Part shown: piece by piece, positions 45,117 through 53,910 of the stretch | How the letters are laid out: each line of letters begins with the position of its first letter | Position numbering within the stretch: position 1 is the first letter of the stretch | Assembly: GCA_947498645.1 (NCBI GenBank) | Contig: CANMKS010000001.1 | Span: 2,766,032-2,830,031, forward strand | Length of the DNA stretch: 64,000 nucleotides | Source of the DNA: an uncultured Paracoccaceae bacterium | Lineage (GTDB): Bacteria > Pseudomonadota > Alphaproteobacteria > Rhodobacterales > Rhodobacteraceae | Reading direction: 5' to 3' | Translations under genes and position numbers: made by a program | The notes under the pieces: model-generated | What the model was told of the DNA's origin: nothing | Database searches by the model: none | Seen by the model: only the letters and a program-made list of their open reading frames with translations

Positions 45117-45143
45117 GGTGTCCCCCGGTTTTGTCTTTTTGTT

Positions 45144-46685
45144 TCAAGCCGCCATGAAGGCGTCAAGGTCTGCAACCTGTGCCTTGGTCAGATGCAAGCC
45201 CAGTTTTGAGCGGCGCCAGACGATATCTTCGGCATTGCGCGCGTATTCGCGTGACATCAGCCATTTGACTTCGGCCTCGGTCAGGGTCGCGCCAAAATCG
45301 CGGCCCAGATCGCCCGCCGTCTTTGCATCGCGCAAAATCTCGCGCGCTTCGGTCCCGTAGCCTTTGATCATGCGCAGCGCCCAGCGGTCGCCCAGAAACG
45401 GGTAATCCGCAGCAAGCTCTGCAACCAGTTGATCCCGATCCTGCACTTTGAAATCGCCCCCCGGCAGGGCGGCATCTTCGGTCCACGGGTGTGTGCCGCC
45501 CAATAGCGGTGTCAGCTTTTGCAGCGCATTCTCGGCCAGCTTGCGATAGGTCGTGATCTTGCCGCCAAAGATATTCAGCAGTGGCGCGCCATTTTCATCC
45601 AGCGACAGCACATAGTCGCGTGTCGCCGCCGTCGCCGATTTCGCCCCGTCATCATAAAGCGGGCGAACTCCGGAATAGGTCCAGACGATATCATCCCGCG
45701 TTACCGGTTTCTCGAAATATTGCGAGGCAAAGGCGCAAAGGTAATCCTGTTCCGCATCCGTCGCATAGGGTTTCTCTGACAGATCTTCGTGCTCTGCATC
45801 TGTTGTGCCGATCAGGGTGAAATCCGTCTCGTAGGGAATGGCAAAAATGATCCGTCCGTCTTCGCCTTGAAAGAAATATGCCTTGTCGTGATCAAACAGC
45901 TTTTTTGTCACGATATGGCTGCCGCGCACCAGACGCACACCCTCGGATGTGTTCAGCCGCGCCACACCACGCACGATGTTTTCCACCCAGGGACCACCGG
46001 CATTGACCAGCGCGCGGGCGGTATGGGTCTGCCGCACGCCCGCATCTTCCGTCACGATTTGCCAGTGATCATTCACACGATCGGCACTGATCACTTTGGT
46101 TTGCACCATGATCGCCGCACCGCGTTCCTCGGCATCGCGAGCGTTCAGCACGACCAGCCGCGCATCCTCGACCCAGCAGTCGGAATATTCATAGGCGGTC
46201 TGGAATTTGTTCTTTAACGGCGCGCCGGTCGGCCGTTTTTCAAGATCAACGACACTTGTGCCCGGCAGGATTTTGCGCCCACCCAGATTGTCGTACATGA
46301 ACAACCCAAGCCGGATCAGCCACGCAGGCCGCCTGCCCTTCATCCATGGCATCACAGTGGACAGCAGCTTGGACGTCGGCGTGTCATTCTCGAATCGCAT
46401 ATCCTTGTGATAAGGCAACACAAAGCGCATGGGCCAAGAGATGTGCGGCATATTTCGCAGCAGAACCTCGCGTTCCACCAGCGCCTTGCGGACCAGTCCG
46501 AACTCGAAAAATTCCAGATAGCGCAGCCCGCCATGAAACAGTTTGGTCGAGGCCGAGGACGTCGCCGACGCCAGATCGTTCATTTCGGCCAATCCCACCT
46601 TGAGCCCACGCCCCGCCGCATCCCGCGCGATGCCACAGCCGTTGATCCCACCACCAATGATAAAGACGTCAAAATCCGGTTTCAT
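45144..46685 (-). CDS. glpD: aerobic glycerol-3-phosphate dehydrogenase
   Basis: 513 residues, an FAD-dependent membrane-associated enzyme that passes electrons from glycerol-3-phosphate to quinone, yielding DHAP. The N-terminal FAD loop FDVFIIGGGINGCGIARDAAGRG and the ATSSASTKLFHGGLRYLE segment are typical, as is the C-terminal DAO_C domain (ARNAEDIVWRRSKLGLHL). The second ATG, MKPDFDVFIIGGG, has a GAGG site in front, so I prefer 46685 to 46697. It is first in glpD-glpK. Confidence 0.96.
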   Translation of the reverse strand: MKPDFDVFIIGGGINGCGIARDAAGRGLKVGLAEMNDLASATSSASTKLFHGGLRYLEFFEFGLVRKALVEREVLLRNMPHISWPMRFVLPYHKDMRFENDTPTSKLLSTVMPWMKGRRPAWLIRLGLFMYDNLGGRKILPGTSVVDLEKRPTGAPLKNKFQTAYEYSDCWVEDARLVVLNARDAEERGAAIMVQTKVISADRVNDHWQIVTEDAGVRQTHTARALVNAGGPWVENIVRGVARLNTSEGVRLVRGSHIVTKKLFDHDKAYFFQGEDGRIIFAIPYETDFTLIGTTDAEHEDLSEKPYATDAEQDYLCAFASQYFEKPVTRDDIVWTYSGVRPLYDDGAKSATAATRDYVLSLDENGAPLLNIFGGKITTYRKLAENALQKLTPLLGGTHPWTEDAALPGGDFKVQDRDQLVAELAADYPFLGDRWALRMIKGYGTEAREILRDAKTAGDLGRDFGATLTEAEVKWLMSREYARNAEDIVWRRSKLGLHLTKAQVADLDAFMAA

Positions 46686-46826
46686 CTTATGCCTCATGTG
46701 TTTGCGAGCGGTTTAGACCTGCGGCAGGCAGGTGCAAGTCACAATGCCGTCGAAGTTCGCACGGGCCTATACGAAAACCACCCGAAACCGCAAAACGCCA
46801 AGTATTCTTAATATTTTCATTGCATC

Positions 46827-46854
46827 ATGTTCGCTTAAATTCATAAACGAACAT
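46827..46854. promoter_or_regulatory. candidate GlpR operator, split by 10 bp
   Basis: ATGTTCG (46827-46833) and CGAACAT (46848-46854) are perfect inverted arms with the half-site sequence of the E. coli GlpR consensus (ATGTTCGWT / AWCGAACAT). They are spaced 10 bp wider than in E. coli, one helical turn. The right arm abuts the glpR start, so autorepression is likely, and glpD is divergent on the other side. Confidence 0.6.
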
Positions 46855-47613
46855 ATGGATACCAACGCCCGCCTCACCCACATTCGCACGCGCGCGCAAG
46901 CGCAAGGTAAGGTCATGGCGACAGACCTCGCTGCTGACCTTGGCGTCGCCGTGCAAACGATCCGCCGCGATCTGCGCCAGCTTTGCGCCGCCGGATTGTT
47001 GGAACGCATCCATGGCGGTGCCGTCCTGCCCTCTGGCGTCAGCAATATTGGTTATGGCGACAGGCGCGCCCTGAACCGCGATACCAAGATCAGGATCGCA
47101 CGGCGCGCGGCGGCATTGATCCCCGATAGCGCCTCGCTCTTCCTCAACATCGGCACCACGACAGAGGCGGTGGCCCACGCCCTGCACGCCCACCGCAATC
47201 TTATGGTGGTGACGAATAACCTGAACGTCGCCAATATCCTTGCTAGTAACCCCAGTTGTGATGTGGTGGTGGCCGGCGGCAGCCTTCGGCGGTCAGATGG
47301 CGGATTGGTGGGCGATCTTGCCGCCCTGGCCATCGACCGCTTCAAAGTGGATTTTGCCGTGATCGGCGCTTCCGCGATTGATCTCAGCGGCGACCTGCTC
47401 GACTTCGATCCCGAAGAAGTGCGGGTCAGCCAGCAAGTGATCAAAGCGGCACGGGCAACGGTGTTGGTGGCCGACAGCAGCAAGTTCACACGCAAAGCGC
47501 CGGTCAAGATCGCGTCACTGGCGCAGGTGGATCATTTCGTGACGGACCGGGTGCCGTCAGAGGCGTTGATCAATCGGTGTGCGGATTGGGGGACGCGCGT
47601 GGCTTTGGTTTAG
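46855..47613 (+). CDS. glpR: DeoR-family regulator GlpR
   Basis: 252 residues. The N-terminal DeoR helix-turn-helix (about 1-60) includes KVMATDLAADLGVAVQTIRRDLRQL. The sugar-phosphate-sensing domain (about 80-235) has the DeoR signature IRIARRAAALIPDSASLFLNIGTTTEAVAHAL. Linkage to glpD-glpK identifies it as the glycerol-3-phosphate repressor. The ATG at 46855 has no visible ribosome site and is preceded directly by the operator arm, so translation may be leaderless, or the start may be a later codon. Confidence 0.93.
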   Translation: MDTNARLTHIRTRAQAQGKVMATDLAADLGVAVQTIRRDLRQLCAAGLLERIHGGAVLPSGVSNIGYGDRRALNRDTKIRIARRAAALIPDSASLFLNIGTTTEAVAHALHAHRNLMVVTNNLNVANILASNPSCDVVVAGGSLRRSDGGLVGDLAALAIDRFKVDFAVIGASAIDLSGDLLDFDPEEVRVSQQVIKAARATVLVADSSKFTRKAPVKIASLAQVDHFVTDRVPSEALINRCADWGTRVALV

Positions 47614-47732
47614 GGTGTGAAAAGACGAGTGTCTGGTTTGAGGCCAGAATGACCGATGCTGCGCGATGAACAAAGGTCTGCTATCGAAGGTTCGTGCCAT
47701 GCTAGACCGTCGCTAAAGAAATGTAGATCATT

Positions 47733-48212
47733 ATGCCAACACCCCTCTTTGTTGTTGCCAGAAGGTTACTGTTTGCTCTCTTGCTTTGCGCCGGAGATCC
47801 TAAAACGTCTGTCGCACAATCCGTGCAGCTAGAGGGCAAATGGCTTGCAACATCTATCGTTTCAACCGGGGTGGTTGGGGAGAGATACATAGAGCGGGTT
47901 TCGCAGTTGCTGGGAAGTGCTGTAGTCAGCGAAGGCCAGAACATTCAGATATCGCAAGAGCTTACTTGCATGATAGCGGCCCCGGTCTTGGAAATCTGGG
48001 TAAATGACATGCGTACTTTTGGCTCTTTCGGAGGCGATTGGTCGCAACTGGGTCTGCAAATGTCAGCCTCACAGACTTTCGAAGTCTACACTTGGCTCAT
48101 CGAATGTCCGGAACCCGACTGGCCGAAACTATCAATTGTCGGGCAACCAGACCAAGGCGTGCTCTTGTTGGGTTCCCACCGCGTTTTTGTAACGCTCCGT
48201 CCCCAAGAGTGA
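47733..48212 (+). CDS. exported hypothetical protein
   Basis: 159 residues with an N-terminal signal-peptide-like segment (VARRLLFALLLCAGDPKTSVAQ). The mature part is beta-rich with two cysteines (LTCMIA, LIECPEPD) that could form a disulfide. Codon use and lower GC than the flanking genes suggest acquired DNA. No family was recognised. It lies alone between glpR and the convergent rlmE. Confidence 0.6.
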   Translation: MPTPLFVVARRLLFALLLCAGDPKTSVAQSVQLEGKWLATSIVSTGVVGERYIERVSQLLGSAVVSEGQNIQISQELTCMIAAPVLEIWVNDMRTFGSFGGDWSQLGLQMSASQTFEVYTWLIECPEPDWPKLSIVGQPDQGVLLLGSHRVFVTLRPQE

Positions 48213-48303
48213 GCAAGAGGCGTTGCACGAAAAGCAGTCATAGCTTTAGAGAAATCGGGCGGCCGCTTTGTCCCGCCAAGCAGACCTTACCGCATCTGCC
48301 CCA

Positions 48304-49017
48304 TCACCCCTTAAACCCCGTCGCCACAACAAACTTCTCTGAACTATCCGACCGCGATGCGGGAGGCTTCACATTTGCCACCTTCTTGAACCGCGTCTTC
48401 AGCAGTTTCTGCAAATCACCCTCTGCCCCGCCAGCCAGAACCTTGGCGACAAATGTGCCGCCCTCTTCCAGCACATCAAAAGCAAAGTAAGCCGCAGCCT
48501 CGCACAGTGCGATGATCCGCAAGTGATCGGTTTGCTTATGGCCCGAAGCCGAAGCCGCCATATCCGACATCACCACATCGGCCTTGCCGCCCAGCCATTC
48601 GCGCACCTTAAGGTCCGCATCATCTTCCATGAAATCCAACTGGTGGATTTCGGCGCCCGCCACAGGCTCGACCTCTTGCAGATCAATGCCCAGAATATAA
48701 CCCTGCGCCTTGCTTTTGCGCTCTCCCAGCGTGTTGGCCCGTTTGACGGCGACCTGCAGCCACCCTCCAGGCGCGCAGCCCAGATCAACGATGCGCGCAC
48801 CCGGCACCAAGAACCGGAACTTATCGTCCAGTTCCAATATCTTATAAGCCGCCCTGCCCCGATACCCATCGGTTTGGGCGCGCTTCACATAGGGATCATT
48901 CAACTGACGCTGCAACCAGTTGGTCGAACTGATCTTGCGCCCCTTGGCGGTTTTCACCTTTACCGTCAGGTCACGATACCCACGTCCCGAGGCGTTCTTT
49001 GTTGGTTTCTTAGCCAT
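48304..49017 (-). CDS. rlmE: 23S rRNA (U2552) 2'-O-methyltransferase RlmE
   Basis: 237 residues of the FtsJ/RrmJ family. The SAM-binding motif [18 protein letters not shown] and the catalytic K-D-K-E set are visible (K in the [10 protein letters not shown] region, D in VMSDMAA, K in [11 protein letters not shown] near the C-terminal strand). It completes late 50S assembly. It follows the ppx/gppA gene by 15 bp on the same strand, so the two are probably co-transcribed. Confidence 0.95.
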   Translation of the reverse strand: MAKKPTKNASGRGYRDLTVKVKTAKGRKISSTNWLQRQLNDPYVKRAQTDGYRGRAAYKILELDDKFRFLVPGARIVDLGCAPGGWLQVAVKRANTLGERKSKAQGYILGIDLQEVEPVAGAEIHQLDFMEDDADLKVREWLGGKADVVMSDMAASASGHKQTDHLRIIALCEAAAYFAFDVLEEGGTFVAKVLAGGAEGDLQKLLKTRFKKVANVKPPASRSDSSEKFVVATGFKG

Positions 49018-49032
49018 GCCGCAGCCTATCCC

Positions 49033-50145
49033 CTAAAACGGCCGGTCTTCCAAGACCCCATGCGCCGACATCTGCGCATAAAGCAGACCCTCACGCAGGC
49101 CACGGTCGGCCACTGACAGACGGTCCGTCGGCCAAAGCCGCATCAGCGCCTGCAAAATAGCGGAACCTGACATGATCAGCGCCTGCCGGTCCTTGCCGAT
49201 GCGCGGGTCGGACCGACGCCCCGCAGGGCCAAGCGACAGATAATCCCGGATCACCGTATCAATCTGGTCCGAGGTCATGCGCAGCCCATCCACCTTGGTC
49301 CGGTCATAGCGTTTCAGGCCCAGATGGCTCGCCGCGACGGTCGTGACAGTGCCGCTTGTTCCGATGATCTGAAATCCTTCGCGGGCCTGCGTGGCCGCAT
49401 AGGGCGAAAACTCTTCAAGGTTTTCTTCGAAAAACCACGACATCAATGCAAAGCGGGCAGAGTCGTCCTCTACATCCGAGAACTGATCGCGCAGCGTGGC
49501 CACACCCAGCGGGACAGAAATCCAGTCAACCACCTTGGCGGCGGCAAACGGGCCCGGATCAGATTTGAACCCGGCATGCAGGCGCATGATGGCGCGCGGG
49601 CGCTCGCGTTTGGGCACGTTGGTCAGATCGATCCAGACCAGTTCGGTCGATCCGCCCCCGATATCGACAACCAGCAATTGTTCGGTATTGACGCTGACCA
49701 AAGGGGCGCAGGAAATCACGGCAAGCCGCGCTTCTTCCTCTGGTTTGATAATCTCAAGGTTCAGGCCTGTTTCGCGTTTGACCTGGCTGATGAAATGATC
49801 GCCATTCAGCGCACGGCGGCAGGCCTCGGTCGCGACCAGCCGCATATGCTCGACCCCGTGGCGTCTGAGCTTGTCACGGCAGATACGCATGGCCGAAATC
49901 GTGCGGTTCATAGAGGCGCGCGACAGCCGCCCGGTGCTTTCCAGACCTTGGCCCAGTTGCACGGACTTCGAAAAGCTATCAACGACATGGAATTGACTGC
50001 CCTTGGGTTGGGCAATCAACATCCGACAGCTATTTGTGCCCAAATCCAATGCTGCATAAAGCTGCGCCGGATCAGGCGGGGTTGGCGCGGGGGTTACAAC
50101 CGCTTTGGGGAACGCGCCCGCACCTTTGGGACGCTTGGGCGCCAT
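49033..50145 (-). CDS. Ppx/GppA phosphatase family protein
   Basis: 370 residues with the ASKHA-type ATPase fold of exopolyphosphatase and pppGpp phosphatases: ALDLGTNSCRMLIAQP (phosphate 1), LVVDIGGGSTELVWID (phosphate 2), and GTSGTVTTVAASHLG. It lacks the C-terminal HD domain of full Ppx/GppA (which is about 500 residues), so it is the short form. Whether it prefers polyphosphate or pppGpp is not readable. Upstream is a 240-bp divergent region. Confidence 0.92.
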   Translation of the reverse strand: MAPKRPKGAGAFPKAVVTPAPTPPDPAQLYAALDLGTNSCRMLIAQPKGSQFHVVDSFSKSVQLGQGLESTGRLSRASMNRTISAMRICRDKLRRHGVEHMRLVATEACRRALNGDHFISQVKRETGLNLEIIKPEEEARLAVISCAPLVSVNTEQLLVVDIGGGSTELVWIDLTNVPKRERPRAIMRLHAGFKSDPGPFAAAKVVDWISVPLGVATLRDQFSDVEDDSARFALMSWFFEENLEEFSPYAATQAREGFQIIGTSGTVTTVAASHLGLKRYDRTKVDGLRMTSDQIDTVIRDYLSLGPAGRRSDPRIGKDRQALIMSGSAILQALMRLWPTDRLSVADRGLREGLLYAQMSAHGVLEDRPF

Positions 50146-50385
50146 AACTTACGCCCTCCATTTTCAAGTTACCTCCAAGCTATGTCCTGATTGCCTTTTG
50201 CACAAGCCTTGTGAACGAAACGCAAGACCAAGTTGAACGGAATGAGGATCAGCAGGGCTGGCCTGCCATGCGGCCAGTGCGATAGGGCTACTGCGGTCGC
50301 TGTGCGCTTCCGTCATGTCGAAAACCGACATTGGGCGACCCACGCGGATGATAGAACGAGGGCAAGAGAGGTAAGGGAGAATCAA
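50146..50385. other. divergent promoter region of the one-carbon operon
   Basis: A 240-bp gap between ppx/gppA and the PF13769 gene. It contains the hairpin CTGGCC TGCCATGC GGCCAG (50258-50277). I looked for SAM-II, SAH or cobalamin riboswitch signatures in front of this methionine-related operon and found none I could defend. A GTAAGGGAGA ribosome site precedes the first gene. Confidence 0.4.
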
Positions 50386-50682
50386 ATGGCTGACGTTACT
50401 GTTGTCTATTGGCGCGATATGCCCGCACAGGTCATTGTGGGCCGTGGGCGCCGTGGCACGAAACTGCCTTTGCCTGAACGGTTTGAGCAGGCCATTGATC
50501 GCGCTGCGATGAAATCTGGTGCGGCTGAATCCGATGACTATATGTCTGGCTTTCGCAAGGCTGATCCGATCCCGGTTGATGGCACCGACCAAGAGGCCGC
50601 AGAGGCCACTGTCGCCCGCATCGATGCCGAATATGACCTTGACCGGATCAAGACCCTTATCGCCAATGATGGCTGGGCTTGA
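50386..50682 (+). CDS. PF13769 (virulence factor) family protein
   Basis: 98 residues, starting MADVTVVYWRDMPAQVIVGRGRRGTKLPLPERFEQAID, which matches the PF13769 family; the virulence label is historical and tells nothing about function. It is predicted to be alpha/beta with a C-terminal helix. It heads the one-carbon operon and is followed closely by the methylenetetrahydrofolate reductase gene, so a role in methionine or methylfolate metabolism is likely. The chemistry is unknown. Confidence 0.85.
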   Translation: MADVTVVYWRDMPAQVIVGRGRRGTKLPLPERFEQAIDRAAMKSGAAESDDYMSGFRKADPIPVDGTDQEAAEATVARIDAEYDLDRIKTLIANDGWA

Positions 50683-50723
50683 CGCCCCTGCCCCCTTTCA
50701 CCACGCGCCTAACGGAGGCCCTC

Positions 50724-51653
50724 ATGTCCTTGCTGTCTTTCCGCAAAAACAAAGAACTCGAAGAGACGATCGTCAATCCGCAGATGGAGGCATTCCTCAA
50801 GGATTACTCTATCGAGGTGATGCCGCGCACTGCAGAGAAGGTCGAAGACTTTACAGCCCTGCTGCCCGCTGGCACCCGCGTCTATATCGCCCATATCGAG
50901 GGCACCCCGATTGAGGACATGGTTGCCACAGCCAAACGCCTTGCAGGGGATGGCTACAAGGTCATGCCGCACTTCCCTGCCCGCATCATCAAGGATGAGG
51001 CGACCCTGGCTGACTGGATTGCGCGCTATCAGGGCGAGGCCGGCGTGGATCAGGCGCTGTTGCTTGCAGGTGGCGTCGCACAGCCGCATGGCGATTATCA
51101 TTCGTCGATGCAGCTTTTGGAAAGCGGTCTGTTCGGCAAGGCAGGGTTCAAACACCTGCATGTCGCAGGTCACCCCGAAGGCAACCGTGACATCGACAAG
51201 GATGGCAGTGACACCAACGTCATGGAGGCGCTGCGCTGGAAGCAAAAGTTCAGCGAGACATCGGACGCAGAAATGGCGTTGGCCACACAATTCGCCTTTG
51301 AAGCAGGTCCGATCATCGCATGGGCTGACGCGCTGAAAGAGGCCGGGATCACAATCCCCGTTCACATCGGCATCGCCGGTCCGGCCAAACTGCAAACGCT
51401 GATCAAATTCGCCATTGCCTGCGGCGTTGGCCCGTCCCTGAAGGTGCTGCAAAAGCGCGCGATGGACGTCACCAAGCTGCTACTGCCGTACGAGCCAACA
51501 GAGGTGTTGACCGAACTTGCCGCCCACAAGGCTGCGAACCCTGATTTCAACATCACGCACGTCCATTTCTTCCCACTTGGTGGCATCAAGACCAACGCCA
51601 ACTGGGCCATCGCAAACGGCGGATCCTCCGCTGTGCCTGCTTCTCAATCCTAA
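50724..51653 (+). CDS. methylenetetrahydrofolate reductase
   Basis: 309 residues. It has the MetF-type TIM-barrel pattern with YIAHIEGTPIEDMVATAKRL, the QALLLAGG strand and VAGHPEGNRDID, plus IPVHIGIAGPAKLQTL, all characteristic of the flavin/folate fold. It makes 5-methyl-THF, the donor for the downstream methyltransferase. It is divergent from classical MetF, so I leave the symbol empty. The ATG at 50724 has a GGAGG site, which decides the start over upstream codons that overlap the previous gene. A 10-bp gap separates it from the next gene. Confidence 0.85.
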   Translation: MSLLSFRKNKELEETIVNPQMEAFLKDYSIEVMPRTAEKVEDFTALLPAGTRVYIAHIEGTPIEDMVATAKRLAGDGYKVMPHFPARIIKDEATLADWIARYQGEAGVDQALLLAGGVAQPHGDYHSSMQLLESGLFGKAGFKHLHVAGHPEGNRDIDKDGSDTNVMEALRWKQKFSETSDAEMALATQFAFEAGPIIAWADALKEAGITIPVHIGIAGPAKLQTLIKFAIACGVGPSLKVLQKRAMDVTKLLLPYEPTEVLTELAAHKAANPDFNITHVHFFPLGGIKTNANWAIANGGSSAVPASQS

Positions 51654-51663
51654 GGACCGCTTT

Positions 51664-52731
51664 ATGACACGCACGATTGTCGAATCCAAAACCAAGACTG
51701 CCATCATCGGGTTCGACCAACCCTTTTGCGTGATCGGTGAACGGATCAACCCAACCGGCCGCAAGATCCTTGCAGAAGAGTTGGAGCGCGGTGATTTCAG
51801 CCGCGTCGAAGCGGACGCGCTGGCGCAGGTCGCGGCAGGCGCGAATATCCTTGATATCAACTCTGGTGCTGTCTTCTCGAACAAGATGGCCGAAGATCCG
51901 CGCTACGCGGACAACAACTTTGTTGAGCCGCCACTGATGAAGGAAATGGTCGAGCGCGTGCAGGCTATCGTCGATGTACCGCTTTGCATCGACAGCTCTG
52001 TGCCCGGCGCATTGGAAAACGGTCTGGCAGCGGCAGAAGGCCGCCCGCTGCTGAACTCTGTCACCGGCGAGGAAGAGCGTCTCGAACTCGTCCTGCCATT
52101 GGTGAAGAAATACAACGTACCGGTCGTTGCCATCTCGAACGACGACACCGGGATTTCCGAAGACCCTGACGTGCGCTTTGCCGTCGCCAAAAAGATCGTC
52201 GAACGCGCCGCCGATTTCGGCATCCCCGCCCATGACATTGTTGTTGACCCGCTGGTCATGCCAATTGGCGCGATGGGTACGGCCGGATTGCAGGTTTTCA
52301 CCTTGGTGCGCCGCCTGCGCGAAGAACTGGGTGTGAACACCACCTGCGGTGCCTCCAACATCAGCTTTGGCCTGCCCAACCGCCACGGTATCAACAACGC
52401 CTTCCTGCCGATGGCCATGACCGCGGGTATGACCTCTGCCATCATGAACCCGGTTGCCTTGCCCGTCGGCCCCAAGAAGATTGCCGAGAAAAAAGCAGAG
52501 ATCGAAGCCGCCGGTATCATCCTGCCAGAAGGCATGGATGATGAGGCATTCGTTCAGATGTTCGGGATCGGCTCTACCAAGCCACGCGCAGGCAAGGAAA
52601 TGGAAGCGATCCGCGCCGCCAACTTCCTGACCGACAATGATCCGTCAGGCAACGAATGGATCAAGTTCAACCGTGTGCCCGCCAAAGAAGGTGAAGGGCG
52701 CGCGCGTACCGGGCGCCGCCGGCGCGGCTAA
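51664..52731 (+). CDS. methyltetrahydrofolate:corrinoid methyltransferase module
   Basis: 355 residues corresponding to the pterin-binding domain of MetH (a DHPS-like TIM barrel): FCVIGERINPTGRK, ILDINSGAVFSN, CIDSSVPGALENGL, VVAISNDDTGI and NTTCGASNISFGLPNR. It should methylate the cobalamin of the corrinoid protein at 27659-28366, using the methyl-THF produced upstream. The C-terminus is unusual: after the barrel it ends GRARTGRRRRG, much like the end of the homocysteine module. The start with MTRTIVESKT has a sensible gap after the reductase. A strong terminator follows. Confidence 0.87.
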   Translation: MTRTIVESKTKTAIIGFDQPFCVIGERINPTGRKILAEELERGDFSRVEADALAQVAAGANILDINSGAVFSNKMAEDPRYADNNFVEPPLMKEMVERVQAIVDVPLCIDSSVPGALENGLAAAEGRPLLNSVTGEEERLELVLPLVKKYNVPVVAISNDDTGISEDPDVRFAVAKKIVERAADFGIPAHDIVVDPLVMPIGAMGTAGLQVFTLVRRLREELGVNTTCGASNISFGLPNRHGINNAFLPMAMTAGMTSAIMNPVALPVGPKKIAEKKAEIEAAGIILPEGMDDEAFVQMFGIGSTKPRAGKEMEAIRAANFLTDNDPSGNEWIKFNRVPAKEGEGRARTGRRRRG

Positions 52732-52744
52732 ACTACTCTTTTGC

Positions 52745-52790
52745 AACGAAAAAGCGCCGATGATCTCTCATCGGCGCTTTTTCGTTTTTT
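52745..52790. terminator. 19-bp-stem bidirectional terminator
   Basis: AACGAAAAAGCGCCGATGA pairs perfectly with its complement (52768-52786) around TCTC, with T-runs on the plus strand and A-runs that serve the minus strand. It ends the one-carbon operon and the convergent aglK operon. Confidence 0.95.
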
Positions 52791-52801
52791 GCCTGTCGGC
52801 C

Positions 52802-53893
52802 CTAGCGGTAGTAAAGCGACTGCTCGTTCAGGAAAACTTGCACCTTTTCTGGCGCGGCGGCCATCCGTACCGACTTACCACGCAGGTCAGCATGGATGCC
52901 GGGCAGTTTGCCAATCACCGCGTCATTGTCGCCGACCTTGTCAAAATACAGCAATGTGACCTCGCCCAGAGCCTCGGTAAAGTTCACCTTGCCTTCAAAC
53001 GCGTAGTCATCGCCGCTGGATTCAAGCATATCTTCCGGCCGGATGCCGACGTTGACCGTTTGTCCCATATCGCTGCTTTCGGTTGGCGCGGCGGATTTCA
53101 CCGTACCGCCGCCATGCAGCTTTATCGTGGTTTCGGCCCCGGTGCCGACAATCTCACCCGACAGCAGGTTCATCGACGGAGAGCCAATAAACTGCGCCAC
53201 AAACTCGTTCTCTGGACGCTCATAAAGTTCGAGCGGCGTACCAACCTGCGCAATGCCCTTGTTGGCTAGAACCACAATCCGGCTGGCCAAGGTCATCGCC
53301 TCAACCTGATCGTGCGTGACATAGATCATCGTGCTGTTCGGCATGGATTCCTTGAGCTGTGCAATCTCGATCCGGGTCGCCACGCGCAATGCCGCGTCAA
53401 GGTTGGAAAGCGGTTCATCGAACAGGTAAACCTTTGGATCGCGTACAATCGACCGACCAATCGCAACACGCTGCCGCTGACCACCCGACAGGGCCTTCGG
53501 CAGGCGATCCAGATATTCATCCAGTTGCAAGATCTTGGCCGCGCGGCCCACCGCCTCGTCAATTTCGGCTTGTGATTTCTTGGCCAGTTTGAGGGCAAAG
53601 GACATGTTATCGCGCACCGTCATATGCGGATAGAGCGCGTAGGATTGGAACACCATCGCGATGCCGCGCTGTGCCGGTGGCACATCGTTGACCACCTGCC
53701 CGTCAATTTGCAGCTCTCCCCCGGTGATCTTTTCCAGACCCGCAATCATGCGCAGCAAGGTGGATTTACCGCACCCTGACGGGCCAACGAACACAATCAA
53801 CTCGCCCTGTTTGATATCCAGATTGATGTTTTTGAGAACATCGACGGTGCCGCCATAGGTCTTGGCGACGTCCGTAAGTTTCAGATCAGCCAT
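52802..53893 (-). CDS. aglK: sugar ABC transporter ATP-binding protein (AglK/UgpC type)
   Basis: 363 residues: the nucleotide-binding domain with Walker A GPSGCGKST, signature LSGGQRQRVAIGRS, and Walker B VYLFDEPLSNLD, and a MalK-like regulatory C-terminal OB-fold domain (about 240-363, VNVGIRPEDM). It powers the AglFG permease. It is the last gene of the aglEFGAK operon, as in S. meliloti. Confidence 0.93.
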   Translation of the reverse strand: MADLKLTDVAKTYGGTVDVLKNINLDIKQGELIVFVGPSGCGKSTLLRMIAGLEKITGGELQIDGQVVNDVPPAQRGIAMVFQSYALYPHMTVRDNMSFALKLAKKSQAEIDEAVGRAAKILQLDEYLDRLPKALSGGQRQRVAIGRSIVRDPKVYLFDEPLSNLDAALRVATRIEIAQLKESMPNSTMIYVTHDQVEAMTLASRIVVLANKGIAQVGTPLELYERPENEFVAQFIGSPSMNLLSGEIVGTGAETTIKLHGGGTVKSAAPTESSDMGQTVNVGIRPEDMLESSGDDYAFEGKVNFTEALGEVTLLYFDKVGDNDAVIGKLPGIHADLRGKSVRMAAAPEKVQVFLNEQSLYYR

Positions 53894-53910
53894 GTCTCAC
53901 TCCCCTTAAT

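Noticed and set aside
50146..50385. Riboswitch (SAM-II, SAH or cobalamin) before the one-carbon operon
   Set aside because: Only a plain 6-bp hairpin is visible; none of the conserved riboswitch core sequences could be identified by eye.
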